A stretch of 64,000 nt of DNA from Chitinophaga sp. (GTDB taxonomy: Bacteria > Bacteroidota > Bacteroidia > Chitinophagales > Chitinophagaceae): the NCBI RefSeq assembly GCF_019236475.1, contig NZ_JAFAIX010000012.1, positions 62,001 through 126,000 on the forward strand. Direction: 5' to 3'. The position numbers and the translations under genes were made by a program. Of the stretch, positions 53,421 to 62,250 are shown piece after piece; the stretch's first letter is position 1; each line of letters opens with the position of its first letter. The notes under the pieces were generated by a model that had not been told where the DNA came from, made no database searches, and saw nothing but the letters and a program-made list of their open reading frames with translations.

Positions 53421-55577
53421 TTAAAGATTATTAATAACATCCTGACGTCTGTCTATACCGAAGTTCATAAACATTCCCAGGTAAATAAAGCGGGGTACAT
53501 TCGGTGTAATCTCTGACCGGCGCATGCCATCGGTACTATAACGATAGCCAAATACCTGTTTGTTGCCAAGTACATTCGTTACTTGGAATACAATGACAGT
53601 AAATGCCTTACGGATAGAGGTCAGATAGCTAATGCTGGCGCCTACTGAATTATAGGTGATCGTTCTATCAGTCATGAACTTATCCACAGGCTGATTAGGA
53701 TTGTAGTAAGGTCTTCCGCTTGCAAAGCTGTACGTCAAACCCACATTCGTACTCAGTTTGGTGATCATATATTTCGTTACCAAACTGGCAGTATGATTCG
53801 CCGCAAAATCTGGCTGTACTTTGTAGGGATAATTCAGATAGTTGCGTTTGGTATCCAGGTAAGAATAAGACACCCAGTAATCCAAGCCTTTTATGGTTCT
53901 ACGGTCTCTCCAGAACAATTCAAATCCCTGCGCATAGCCGTTACCGTTATTGCTGTAATCAGGTACCGTTTTCACCAGATTTTTGTACTGCTTATAGTAT
54001 AATTCTGTGCGGAAGGTATAATCATTACTCATCACCTGGTAAGTAGCAATGTAATGGGTGGCTTTCATATATTCCAGCGACCTGTCGTAGCGAATGTACT
54101 GTGGTTCTGGCTTCTGATAATAATCGCCGTAAGCGATGGACACTTGGCTATGAACACCCGTTCTATATCCCAGGTATGCCCTGGGCGCAAAATTCATCTT
54201 ACCGAGTACGGAAGAATATTCCGCACGACCACCAAATCTACCTACCAGGCTACGAGTAAAGAAGATATCTGTTTCAGCGAAAGCAGCAGCATAGTTATCG
54301 GCATAATTCAAATTATATTGGTTAAAAGCAGACCTTTCAGCAACATACTGATATTCGCCACCAAAGCGCAGTGCAGAGTAAAGTCCCAATCCTTTGGTCA
54401 GCATCACTTTCATTTGTGTAAGGTCAGAACCTATGCCAATATTGGATTCCAGCGGATACTTCGGCAACGTGTCTGTCTTAATTCTGTCTTTATTGGTACT
54501 GAAAGATGCGCCTGCAAAGAGTTTCCAGTCGTGACCCAGGCTTTCTTTGTAAGTCAGGTTTGTGTAGACATTGTTATTTCGAACCTGATAAGACTCTTTA
54601 TTCCCCGGATATTCCAGGCTGTTATAGGAAAAGCCCATATTACTCCAGTTGGCATAACCGTAGAATTTCAGCATGCCGGTTTTAGAGGTTTTGAGACGGA
54701 AATTCGCAGAAGTACCGATGATTTCTGGTCCGAGGTTCACCTCCTGCTTAGGTTTCACTACGTTGAAATAAGGAGCCAAGTTGGTATAGTCTGCCTCCAG
54801 ACCGAAAGAAGACTTTTTATCCTTTGCCAAGCTTTCTAGGCCGCCACTGGCGCCGATCACAGAAACGCCCACAGAAGAAGAAGACCGGGTAGGTAGATCA
54901 TTAGACTCCAGGATCAAGGCAGAAGAAAGACCTTGTCCGTATTGAGCGGAGTAGCCACCACTGCTGAAAGTAGTTCCTTTAAACAGGAATGGGGAGAAAC
55001 GTCCGCGTCCTGGCATATCTGGTAAACCGCTGTAGAAAGGGTTTCTTACCAGCATCCCATCAATCACCGTTTGTGTTTCGTAGCCTGTACCACCGCGTAC
55101 AAAGAGACCTTCGCGGTCGTTGGTTTGCTGTGTACCTGGCAACGTTTTGATCGCATTTACGATATCGGCGCCTGCACCTGCAGTAGTCACAATATCCAAT
55201 GGTTTCAATACCGTATTCTTCTTTTCGTCGCTGGCTTCAAAGCTACCTGCTGAGATAGTTACCACTTTCAGGGCATTGGCCGCGCTTTTCATCACTATGT
55301 TCAACTGTTGATCCGTTGCAGTATTGACTTTCATTTCCATTGGCTGATAACCATTCAGCGTAGCAAAGAGTGTCAGTTCGCCGGTATTTGAGGGAGAGAA
55401 GGAGAAAGTACCATCCGCTTGCGTAACGGCTCCGTCGTAGGAGTCTTTAATGGCAATGTTTACACCTGCCAGCGGATGTTTTTTTGTATCGGTGACTTTA
55501 CCGGAAATGCGGACTTGTGCAGACAGCAACGCCGGAAAGAGAATAGTTAAGATTAGAAGTCGGTTGAATAAAAACAT
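53421..55577 (-). CDS. TonB-dependent receptor with carboxypeptidase-like regulatory domain
   Basis: The track start (55631) precedes a proper signal peptide; ATG 55577 (MFLFNRLLILTILFPALLSAQ) gives 718 residues. Order: a CarboxypepD_reg-like beta-sandwich (about 22-100, VRISGKVTDTKKHPLAGVNIAI), a plug domain (VKTLPGTQQTNDREGLFVRGG) and a beta-barrel to the C-terminus. It is an outer-membrane importer or surface receptor. There is no adjacent SusD gene, so it is not a standard Sus pair, and the short barrel suggests a small ligand such as a metal chelate. It is followed by the exported helical protein. Confidence 0.9.
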   Translation of the reverse strand: MFLFNRLLILTILFPALLSAQVRISGKVTDTKKHPLAGVNIAIKDSYDGAVTQADGTFSFSPSNTGELTLFATLNGYQPMEMKVNTATDQQLNIVMKSAANALKVVTISAGSFEASDEKKNTVLKPLDIVTTAGAGADIVNAIKTLPGTQQTNDREGLFVRGGTGYETQTVIDGMLVRNPFYSGLPDMPGRGRFSPFLFKGTTFSSGGYSAQYGQGLSSALILESNDLPTRSSSSVGVSVIGASGGLESLAKDKKSSFGLEADYTNLAPYFNVVKPKQEVNLGPEIIGTSANFRLKTSKTGMLKFYGYANWSNMGFSYNSLEYPGNKESYQVRNNNVYTNLTYKESLGHDWKLFAGASFSTNKDRIKTDTLPKYPLESNIGIGSDLTQMKVMLTKGLGLYSALRFGGEYQYVAERSAFNQYNLNYADNYAAAFAETDIFFTRSLVGRFGGRAEYSSVLGKMNFAPRAYLGYRTGVHSQVSIAYGDYYQKPEPQYIRYDRSLEYMKATHYIATYQVMSNDYTFRTELYYKQYKNLVKTVPDYSNNGNGYAQGFELFWRDRRTIKGLDYWVSYSYLDTKRNYLNYPYKVQPDFAANHTASLVTKYMITKLSTNVGLTYSFASGRPYYNPNQPVDKFMTDRTITYNSVGASISYLTSIRKAFTVIVFQVTNVLGNKQVFGYRYSTDGMRRSEITPNVPRFIYLGMFMNFGIDRRQDVINNL

Positions 55578-55924
55578 ATCTATAGGGGATGATTTACATG
55601 TCAAAAGTAGAGTGGTTTGCAACCACGGCAAAAGAACAAGGGAGATATTCGGTCAAATTGACCGGAAAATCAGGGCACTTTACCGATGCTGCCTTTACCA
55701 GCCTACATTTCGAGCGAAACGTGTCTCCCTAAAACTGAAAAAAACTGGGTAATAAAAGCCGATGGAGTATCGGTGAAATTTCCGAAAAAAGGGGTTAGAA
55801 AGGCGCTATAAACAGAAGAGACTGTATCAAAAACAGAAAGAGACGTCCGCGACGTCTCTTTCTGTTTTTATCTTTTTCGTCATTCCTGCCCTGCGGGCAG
55901 GAACGACAGGAGAGTTGTTGAAGA
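55578..55924. other. Intergenic region between atpA and TonB receptor genes
   Basis: This 347-bp stretch has no supported gene. Its right half (55829-55906) is the composite two-hairpin repeat that ends the atp operon. The left half holds the presumed TonB receptor promoter, but no exact minus-strand TAnnTTTG was seen; the sequence is otherwise unremarkable. Confidence 0.5.
55829..55906 (-). repeat. Composite two-hairpin repeat after atpA
   Basis: Read on the minus strand after the atpA stop: ACTCTCCTG, then hairpin A (GTCGTTCCTGCCC with GGGCAGGAATGAC, one mismatch), CGAAAAAGATAAAAA, then hairpin B, a perfect 19-bp stem with core GAGACGTC/GACGTCTC and an internal T run. It matches the repeat after leuS base for base over most of hairpin A and the spacer, in the same orientation to the upstream gene. 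Hairpin B (55829-55869) is the likely atp operon terminator. Confidence 0.88.
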
Positions 55925-57502
55925 TTATGCAAATCTAGCTTTCAGTTCATTTGCCAGGGCAACCATTTTCTTCAGACCGTCTTCAGGCAGATTACCTTTT
56001 TTGAACTCGGTCAATACATCTGGCAGGCGAACTTCCATTTCGTTATGGAAAGCTTCTTCGAATGCTTTCACTTGTTTAACAGGAACTTCACGCAGCAGAC
56101 CGTTGGTACCCAGGTAGATGATAGCCACTTGTTTTTCCACTGGCAGTGGAGAGAACTGAGGCTGTTTCAGGATTTCCACGTTACGCTGACCTTTGTCGAT
56201 AACGGCTTTGGTAGCAGCATCGAGGTCACCACCGAATTTGGAGAAGGCTTCCATCTCACGATATTGTGCCTGGTCCAGTTTCAGGGTACCGGATACTTTC
56301 TTCATGGATTTGATCTGAGCGTTACCACCCACGCGGCTTACAGAGATACCTACGTTGATCGCAGGACGGATACCGGCGTTGAACAGGTTACCTTCCAGGA
56401 AGATCTGACCATCGGTGATGGAGATTACGTTGGTAGGGATATAAGCAGATACGTCAGAAGCTTGTGTTTCGATGATAGGCAATGCTGTCAGGGAACCACC
56501 ACCTTTAACCAGGTGTTTGATAGATTCTGGCAGGTCGTTCATCTGGCGAGCGATCTCATCTTTGTTGATGATTTTCGCAGCGCGCTCGAGCAAACGGCTA
56601 TGCAGGTAGAATACGTCACCTGGATAAGCTTCACGGCCTGGAGGACGTTTCAGCAGCAGGGACACCTCACGGTAAGCAACCGCCTGTTTAGACAGATCAT
56701 CATAAACGATCAGTGCAGGACGACCGCTATCACGGAAGAACTCACCAATTGCAGCACCAGCGAATGGAGCATAGAACTGCAGTGGAGCAGGATCAGAAGC
56801 GTTAGCAGCTACGATAGTAGTGTAAGCCATAGCGCCTGCTTCCTGTAAAGTTTTCATTACACCAGCAACGGTAGATGCTTTCTGACCGATTGCTACGTAA
56901 ATGCAATATACTGGTTTGCCAGCTTCGAAGAATTCTTTCTGGTTGATGATGGTATCGATACAGATAGCAGTTTTACCTGTCTGACGGTCACCGATCACCA
57001 ACTCACGTTGACCACGACCGATAGGAATCATAGCGTCGATCGCTTTAACACCTGTCTGCAGTGGTTCTTTTACTGGTTCACGGAACAGAACGCCTGGTGC
57101 TTTACGCTCCAGTGGCATTTCGTACAGTTCGCCAGTGATAGGGCCTTTACCATCGATTGGTTCACCCAATGTATTTACAACGCGACCAATCATACCTTCA
57201 CCTACGTTGATAGATGCGATCTGTTTAGTACGGCGTACTTTATCACCTTCTTTAATGCCTGTTGATTCACCCATCAATACCACACCTACGTTATCCTCTT
57301 CCAGGTTCAGTGCAATTGCTCTAACGCCATTGCTGAACTCAACCAGTTCACCGTAACCAACGTTACCCAAACCGTAAATGCGGGCGATACCATCACCCAC
57401 TTGCAGTACTGTACCTACCTCTTCCAGGCTGGCGTCAGCATTGAAGTTGCTTAACTGCTGGCGTAATATCGCCGAAATTTCATCAGGTTTAATACCAACC
57501 AT
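55925..57502 (-). CDS. atpA: ATP synthase F1 subunit alpha
   Basis: The 525-residue alpha subunit has Walker [11 protein letters not shown], the non-catalytic nucleotide-site features and the [18 protein letters not shown] segment; the arginine finger region is [17 protein letters not shown], with the later [10 protein letters not shown]. It assembles with beta, gamma, delta and epsilon in F1. The gene is last in the operon atpB-E-F-H-A. Unusually, atpG does not follow; the composite repeat terminator and then a TonB receptor gene come next. Confidence 0.97.
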   Translation of the reverse strand: MVGIKPDEISAILRQQLSNFNADASLEEVGTVLQVGDGIARIYGLGNVGYGELVEFSNGVRAIALNLEEDNVGVVLMGESTGIKEGDKVRRTKQIASINVGEGMIGRVVNTLGEPIDGKGPITGELYEMPLERKAPGVLFREPVKEPLQTGVKAIDAMIPIGRGQRELVIGDRQTGKTAICIDTIINQKEFFEAGKPVYCIYVAIGQKASTVAGVMKTLQEAGAMAYTTIVAANASDPAPLQFYAPFAGAAIGEFFRDSGRPALIVYDDLSKQAVAYREVSLLLKRPPGREAYPGDVFYLHSRLLERAAKIINKDEIARQMNDLPESIKHLVKGGGSLTALPIIETQASDVSAYIPTNVISITDGQIFLEGNLFNAGIRPAINVGISVSRVGGNAQIKSMKKVSGTLKLDQAQYREMEAFSKFGGDLDAATKAVIDKGQRNVEILKQPQFSPLPVEKQVAIIYLGTNGLLREVPVKQVKAFEEAFHNEMEVRLPDVLTEFKKGNLPEDGLKKMVALANELKARFA

Positions 57503-57584
57503 AATTATGATTTTTAAAAAGAGTCGTTAGAGTAAATTAAAGTAACGACAACAGCTTTGCGTGTACGCAGCGGCTGCTGTATTT

Positions 57585-58142
57585 TTAACGTATCTCAGAT
57601 ACGTAAATATTCTTATTGAATTGTTGTTTCAGATTCTTCAGTTCATTTGCAACAGAAGCATCGTACAACTGATCCTGTGCTTCCAGCACGAAACCACCGA
57701 TCAGCTCAGGATTTACCTTAGCTTCCAGTTGAACTTGCTGGTTACCGTTAGCTACTTTCTGTTGGATCATGTCCAGTGTAGCTTGTTCCATAGGAACGGC
57801 GGTAGTAATTTTTACAGTTTTAATGTTTTTGATCACATTATACTGTTTGCCAAATTCCACGGCAATCTCAGGCAGGAAACTTTCGCGGCCTTTGGTCACC
57901 AGTAATTTGATGAACAACTGCGTGGTTAAATTCACACGGCTATTCAGAACGGCGTCGAGGATTTTCTGCTTAGCATCAGCCTTGATGATCGGGCTTTTGA
58001 GCAGCAGTACCACGTCGCGGTTTGATTTCATCACCTGTTGTAAAAACAGCATATCGGTATGCACTTCTTCCAGTTGATTCTTTTCGAGAACCAGGTCTAT
58101 CAATGATTTTGCATATCGGGATGCTAAACGGGGATTCTGCAT
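57585..58142 (-). CDS. atpH: ATP synthase F1 subunit delta
   Basis: A 185-residue protein with the OSCP/delta layout: an N-terminal six-helix bundle (RLASRYAKSLIDLVLEKNQ) and a C-terminal segment with the conserved VKITTAVPMEQATLDMIQQKV and NPELIGGFVLEAQDQLYDASV. It holds the peripheral stalk to F1. It lies between atpF (58-bp gap) and atpA (82-bp gap). Confidence 0.94.
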   Translation of the reverse strand: MQNPRLASRYAKSLIDLVLEKNQLEEVHTDMLFLQQVMKSNRDVVLLLKSPIIKADAKQKILDAVLNSRVNLTTQLFIKLLVTKGRESFLPEIAVEFGKQYNVIKNIKTVKITTAVPMEQATLDMIQQKVANGNQQVQLEAKVNPELIGGFVLEAQDQLYDASVANELKNLKQQFNKNIYVSEIR

Positions 58143-58200
58143 ATTGCTTATCGCTTTAGCTTTTCACCAACTTGTTTAGAGCGGGTGTAGAGTCAGATTC

Positions 58201-58695
58201 TTAATTCAGTTTGATTTCCTGTGCCAGTTGTTTTACGTAACCTTCTTGTGCTGATTTATCAGACAATTCTTTTCTCAGTACTTTTTCAGCTACTTCGATA
58301 ACGAGGTTACCTACCTGGTTTTTCACATCCGTTAACGCAGCCATTTTCTGGTTTTCGATAGCGGTGTAAGCTTCAGAGATGATCTTTTTAGCTTCAGCCT
58401 GAGCTTGTGCTTTAGCTTCGCTGATGATCTGATCTTTAGCTTCTTTAGCTTCTTTCAGGATTTTGCTTCTTTCAGCTTTTGCTTCAGCCAACACGTGTTC
58501 GTGTTCTGCTTTCATCTGCGCCATTTCTTCTTTCACTCTTTCAGCAGAAGCGATAGAATCAGCAATGGAACCTTCCCTTTCTTTCAGAACTGCCAGGATT
58601 GGAGTCCATGCGAATTTCTTTAGGACAAGGAATACAATAACAAAGATGACAAAAGAGATAATAAATAAGCCGACCGCTGGTATCAACAGATCCAT
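58201..58695 (-). CDS. atpF: ATP synthase F0 subunit b
   Basis: The 164-residue b subunit has one N-terminal transmembrane helix (IPAVGLFIISFVIFVIVFLVLKKF) followed by a long charged right-handed-coiled-coil-like stalk helix rich in Ala, Glu and Lys (EAKDQIISEAKAQAQAEAKK). As the peripheral stalk it dimerises and contacts delta. It lies 82 bp after atpE. Confidence 0.95.
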   Translation of the reverse strand: MDLLIPAVGLFIISFVIFVIVFLVLKKFAWTPILAVLKEREGSIADSIASAERVKEEMAQMKAEHEHVLAEAKAERSKILKEAKEAKDQIISEAKAQAQAEAKKIISEAYTAIENQKMAALTDVKNQVGNLVIEVAEKVLRKELSDKSAQEGYVKQLAQEIKLN

Positions 58696-58777
58696 ATTAC
58701 GAGGATTTAATTAGTTTTTGATTGGAAAGATTACTGCATCCTTTGCCCTGTGCTCCAGATGCAGTAAAGAGTTTGGC

Positions 58778-59083
<306 letters not shown>

Positions 59084-59087
59084 TTAA

Positions 59088-60266
59088 TTAGTGATGTGCA
59101 GCGTGTGCATCATCGTGATCATGTCCGCCTTCCATCGCTTGACCGATAAATACTGCAGTCAGCGTAGCGAAGATGAACGCCTGGATAAAGGCAACCAGTA
59201 ATTCCAACATCATCATTACGATGTTGAATACGATGGTGATAGGCAGGAAGCCATAACCAGCAACTGGTTTCAGACCGCCAAATATAAATACCAGGGAAAT
59301 GATACTCAGAATGATAATGTGACCTGCCAAGATGTTGGCGAAAAGTCGGATAGCCAGTGAAACAGGCTTAGTGAACACACCAATCAGCTCTACCGGCGCC
59401 AGGATAATTTTCACACCACCAGGTACTGGAGGGTTGAAGATGTGACCCCAGAAATGCTTGTTGGTGCTGATCATGATCGCAACGAAGGAGATGATAGCCA
59501 GTGCTCCAGTTACTGCGATGTTACCAGTTACGTTAGCAGAACCTGGCAACAGCCCCATCAGGTTGAGGATGAGGATAAAGAAGAAAATAGTCAGAATGAA
59601 TGGAGTGTATTTCTCAGCAGCTTTGCCAGGAATGTTTGGCTTTACCACTTCGTCTCTCATGAAGATAATCACCGGCTCTACTACGCTCTGGAAACCTTTA
59701 GGCGCTTTCTTGCTACCACGGGTTTTGTAAGCTTTCGCTACGTTCAGCATCATCCAAACCAGCAGGATAGCTGCAATGATCATGGAAGTGATGTTCTTGG
59801 TGATAGAGAAATCATAGATTTTAGCACCAGTAGGATTGTGCTGCTCATCTACCGCGATGATAGTGCCAGTAGGAAATTTATCCTGAGCCAGACCTTTCTC
59901 TTCACGGTAATGCTCTGTTACGATCATGTATCCGTCTACCGCCTCATGACCATGATGGAAAGCAGAAGACATAAATGCAGAAGTTCCCTTTGCTGGATTG
60001 TAGATGATCACAGGCAATGGAATAGATATAGGCTGTTCACCCCAATCCATAAAGTGCCAGTCATGGGCATCCTTTACGTGTCCAAGAATTACTTCTTTTG
60101 CATCGAAGCCCTTTTTCGCTTCTTTCTTCTCTTCGGTATGATGAGCAGTAGCATGCTCGCCACCTTCATTATTTACCGCTGCAGAAGCAGAATTACCAAA
60201 ACTGTGAAGGACTAACGCCATCACAAGTGCTACCATACTATGTTTGAACCGACTGAATGAAATCAC
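59088..60266 (-). CDS. atpB: ATP synthase F0 subunit a with exported N-terminal extension
   Basis: A 392-residue protein, longer than the usual 230-270. The start codon is GTG at 60266; the ATG at 60236 would lose the basic residues (SRFKHS) before the hydrophobic core, so GTG better fits the signal-peptide-like start. A His/Glu-rich extracytoplasmic segment (about 30-60) follows, then the transmembrane a-subunit. The essential stator Arg is in VSLAIRLFANILAGH. The C-terminus is His-rich (GGHDHDDAHAAHH). Long exported N-termini are usual for Bacteroidota AtpB. It is first in the operon; no atpI lies upstream. Confidence 0.93.
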   Translation of the reverse strand: MISFSRFKHSMVALVMALVLHSFGNSASAAVNNEGGEHATAHHTEEKKEAKKGFDAKEVILGHVKDAHDWHFMDWGEQPISIPLPVIIYNPAKGTSAFMSSAFHHGHEAVDGYMIVTEHYREEKGLAQDKFPTGTIIAVDEQHNPTGAKIYDFSITKNITSMIIAAILLVWMMLNVAKAYKTRGSKKAPKGFQSVVEPVIIFMRDEVVKPNIPGKAAEKYTPFILTIFFFILILNLMGLLPGSANVTGNIAVTGALAIISFVAIMISTNKHFWGHIFNPPVPGGVKIILAPVELIGVFTKPVSLAIRLFANILAGHIIILSIISLVFIFGGLKPVAGYGFLPITIVFNIVMMMLELLVAFIQAFIFATLTAVFIGQAMEGGHDHDDAHAAHH

Positions 60267-60285
60267 CGTTTTCTGAAATTTTGCG

Positions 60286-60293
60286 CAAAGATA
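60286..60293 (-). promoter_or_regulatory. -7 element of atpB operon
   Basis: The minus strand reads TATCTTTG, an exact TAnnTTTG, 19 bp before the GTG start at 60266. The nearest TTG is only 13 bp further upstream, closer than the usual -33 spacing. Confidence 0.5.
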
Positions 60294-60464
60294 AACGTTT
60301 TTATCTCAAAAATTCAGCGATGATGAAAAAAAAGGAGGGTATATTATAATGTTATTGATAGACAGATGGTTATAACTTAAATTGTATTGCATTTTTTAGG
60401 GAGATAACAGCCATTTTTTCAGCTACTTATGCACAAAAAGTTATATTTATTTTTTCATCATGTA

Positions 60465-62228
60465 TTACCCAGCCGCGGAGGCGTTAAACTGCATGCTATG
60501 CAGCTTGTAATAAAAGCCCTCCAACTTCAGTAATTCTTCATGACTTCCCATCTCCTTAATCTCGCCTTTATCCAGCACAATGATCTTATCCGCCTCGCTA
60601 ATGGTAGACAGCCTGTGCGCGATGATAATGGCCGTCCGATCAGCAATCAGCTTATCAATGGCATCTTGAATCAGCATTTCAGACTCTGTATCAACGGAAG
60701 AGGTGGCTTCATCCAGGATCAGGATAGCCGGATTGTACAACAGTGCCCGCACAAAGGAAATCAACTGACGCTGCCCCAAAGACAAGGTACTTCCCCTTTC
60801 CATTACCTGGTAATCATAACCGCCAGGCAGTTGCATAATAAAGTCATGAATACCAATTAGTTTGGAAGCAGACACGACCTCCTCCCTACTAATGGCGCTA
60901 TTGTGTAAAGTGATATTATCGTAAATCGACCCGGCAAACAGGAACACATCCTGCAATACCACCCCAATTCGGCTACGTAGGGCATGCAGCGAGTAATCTG
61001 GTAACGCTATCCCGTCTATCTTGATGCTTCCCTGTTGGATCTCATACAAGCGGTTTAAAATGCTGATTATAGTGGTTTTGCCAGACCCGGTATGCCCGAC
61101 GATTGCCACGGTATCTCCTGGCTTCGCATCGAAGGTGATATCTTTCAGGACATATCGGTCATCTACGTAAGCAAAGGAAACATGATCAAAAGAAATAGCC
61201 CCTTTCATGTCTTTTGCAGATGCTGTGCCATGATCAGGGATATAATCCTCATTATCAAGGATTTTGAACACACGTTCACTGGCCACCATTCCCATTTGAA
61301 GGGTATTGAACTTATCTGCCAGCATACGCAGTGGGCGAAATAACATGTTGAGGTACATGATAAAGGCAATCATCACCCCTTGTGTTACTTCGTAATTCAG
61401 CACTTTATTAGCGCCCCACCATACCATCAATCCCAAGGATATGGCCAGGATAATTTCCACTACAGGAAAGAACACAGAATAGGCAAAAATGGCATCGATA
61501 TTCGCATTCCGGTGATCCTTGTTGATCTGGCGGAAACGGGCCAATTCTCTCTTTTCAGCGGTAAATGCCTGCACTACCACCATTCCGGTGATATGCTCCT
61601 GTACAAACGCATTCAGCGCCGATACGGCATTACGTACCCGGTAAAATGATTTATTCACACTTTCCTTAAAGATGAAAGTAGCAATGATCAGGATAGGGAA
61701 AGGAGAAAGGCTGACTAACGTGAGACGCCAGTCCTCCATAAACATCACCACCAAAATGGCAATGATCATCAGTAGGTCTGCTACGATACTGATAATCCCC
61801 TCAGAGAAAACATCATTAATCGCCTCAATATCATTGATGGTACGGGTTGTAAGGGTACCAATAGGGGTTTTATCGAAGAAGGCGAGATTAAGATGCACGA
61901 TTTTCTTGTAAACCGTTACTCTTAAATCCTTTACGACCGACTGTCCCAGCCAGTTGGTCAGGTATGAAAAGAAAAACCTTACTACCGTTTCTAACAGTAG
62001 TAAGGCTATCTGTATAATCGTTACCGTAACCAGCATGCGTGTCAACTGGTTAGCGATATATTTATCGACGGTTACCTGTATCAGGTATGGGCGCAGCGGC
62101 GATATCACCGCCAACACCACTGTCAGGAACATGGAAACATAGAAGGACCGTTTGTACGGTGCAGCAAATGAGAATATACGTCTCAATAAACTAAAATCGA
62201 ATACCTTCTTTACTGCCAGATTTTCCAC
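60465..62228 (-). CDS. MsbA-like ABC exporter (fused permease-ATPase)
   Basis: A 587-residue half-transporter with six transmembrane helices (about 20-310) and a C-terminal nucleotide-binding domain: Walker A GHTGSGKTTI, Q-loop VVLQDVFLF, signature TLSLGQRQLISF, Walker B AILILDEATSSVD and switch His in IIAHRLST. It forms homodimers or heterodimers that export lipids, drugs or peptides. The MsbA/LmrA-type layout allows a lipid A flippase role, but the substrate is not visible. It is 22 bp downstream of the large clan CD-like gene. Confidence 0.92.
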   Translation of the reverse strand: MENLAVKKVFDFSLLRRIFSFAAPYKRSFYVSMFLTVVLAVISPLRPYLIQVTVDKYIANQLTRMLVTVTIIQIALLLLETVVRFFFSYLTNWLGQSVVKDLRVTVYKKIVHLNLAFFDKTPIGTLTTRTINDIEAINDVFSEGIISIVADLLMIIAILVVMFMEDWRLTLVSLSPFPILIIATFIFKESVNKSFYRVRNAVSALNAFVQEHITGMVVVQAFTAEKRELARFRQINKDHRNANIDAIFAYSVFFPVVEIILAISLGLMVWWGANKVLNYEVTQGVMIAFIMYLNMLFRPLRMLADKFNTLQMGMVASERVFKILDNEDYIPDHGTASAKDMKGAISFDHVSFAYVDDRYVLKDITFDAKPGDTVAIVGHTGSGKTTIISILNRLYEIQQGSIKIDGIALPDYSLHALRSRIGVVLQDVFLFAGSIYDNITLHNSAISREEVVSASKLIGIHDFIMQLPGGYDYQVMERGSTLSLGQRQLISFVRALLYNPAILILDEATSSVDTESEMLIQDAIDKLIADRTAIIIAHRLSTISEADKIIVLDKGEIKEMGSHEELLKLEGFYYKLHSMQFNASAAG

Positions 62229-62250
62229 GTTCGTTGATCTAATGTTTAAG

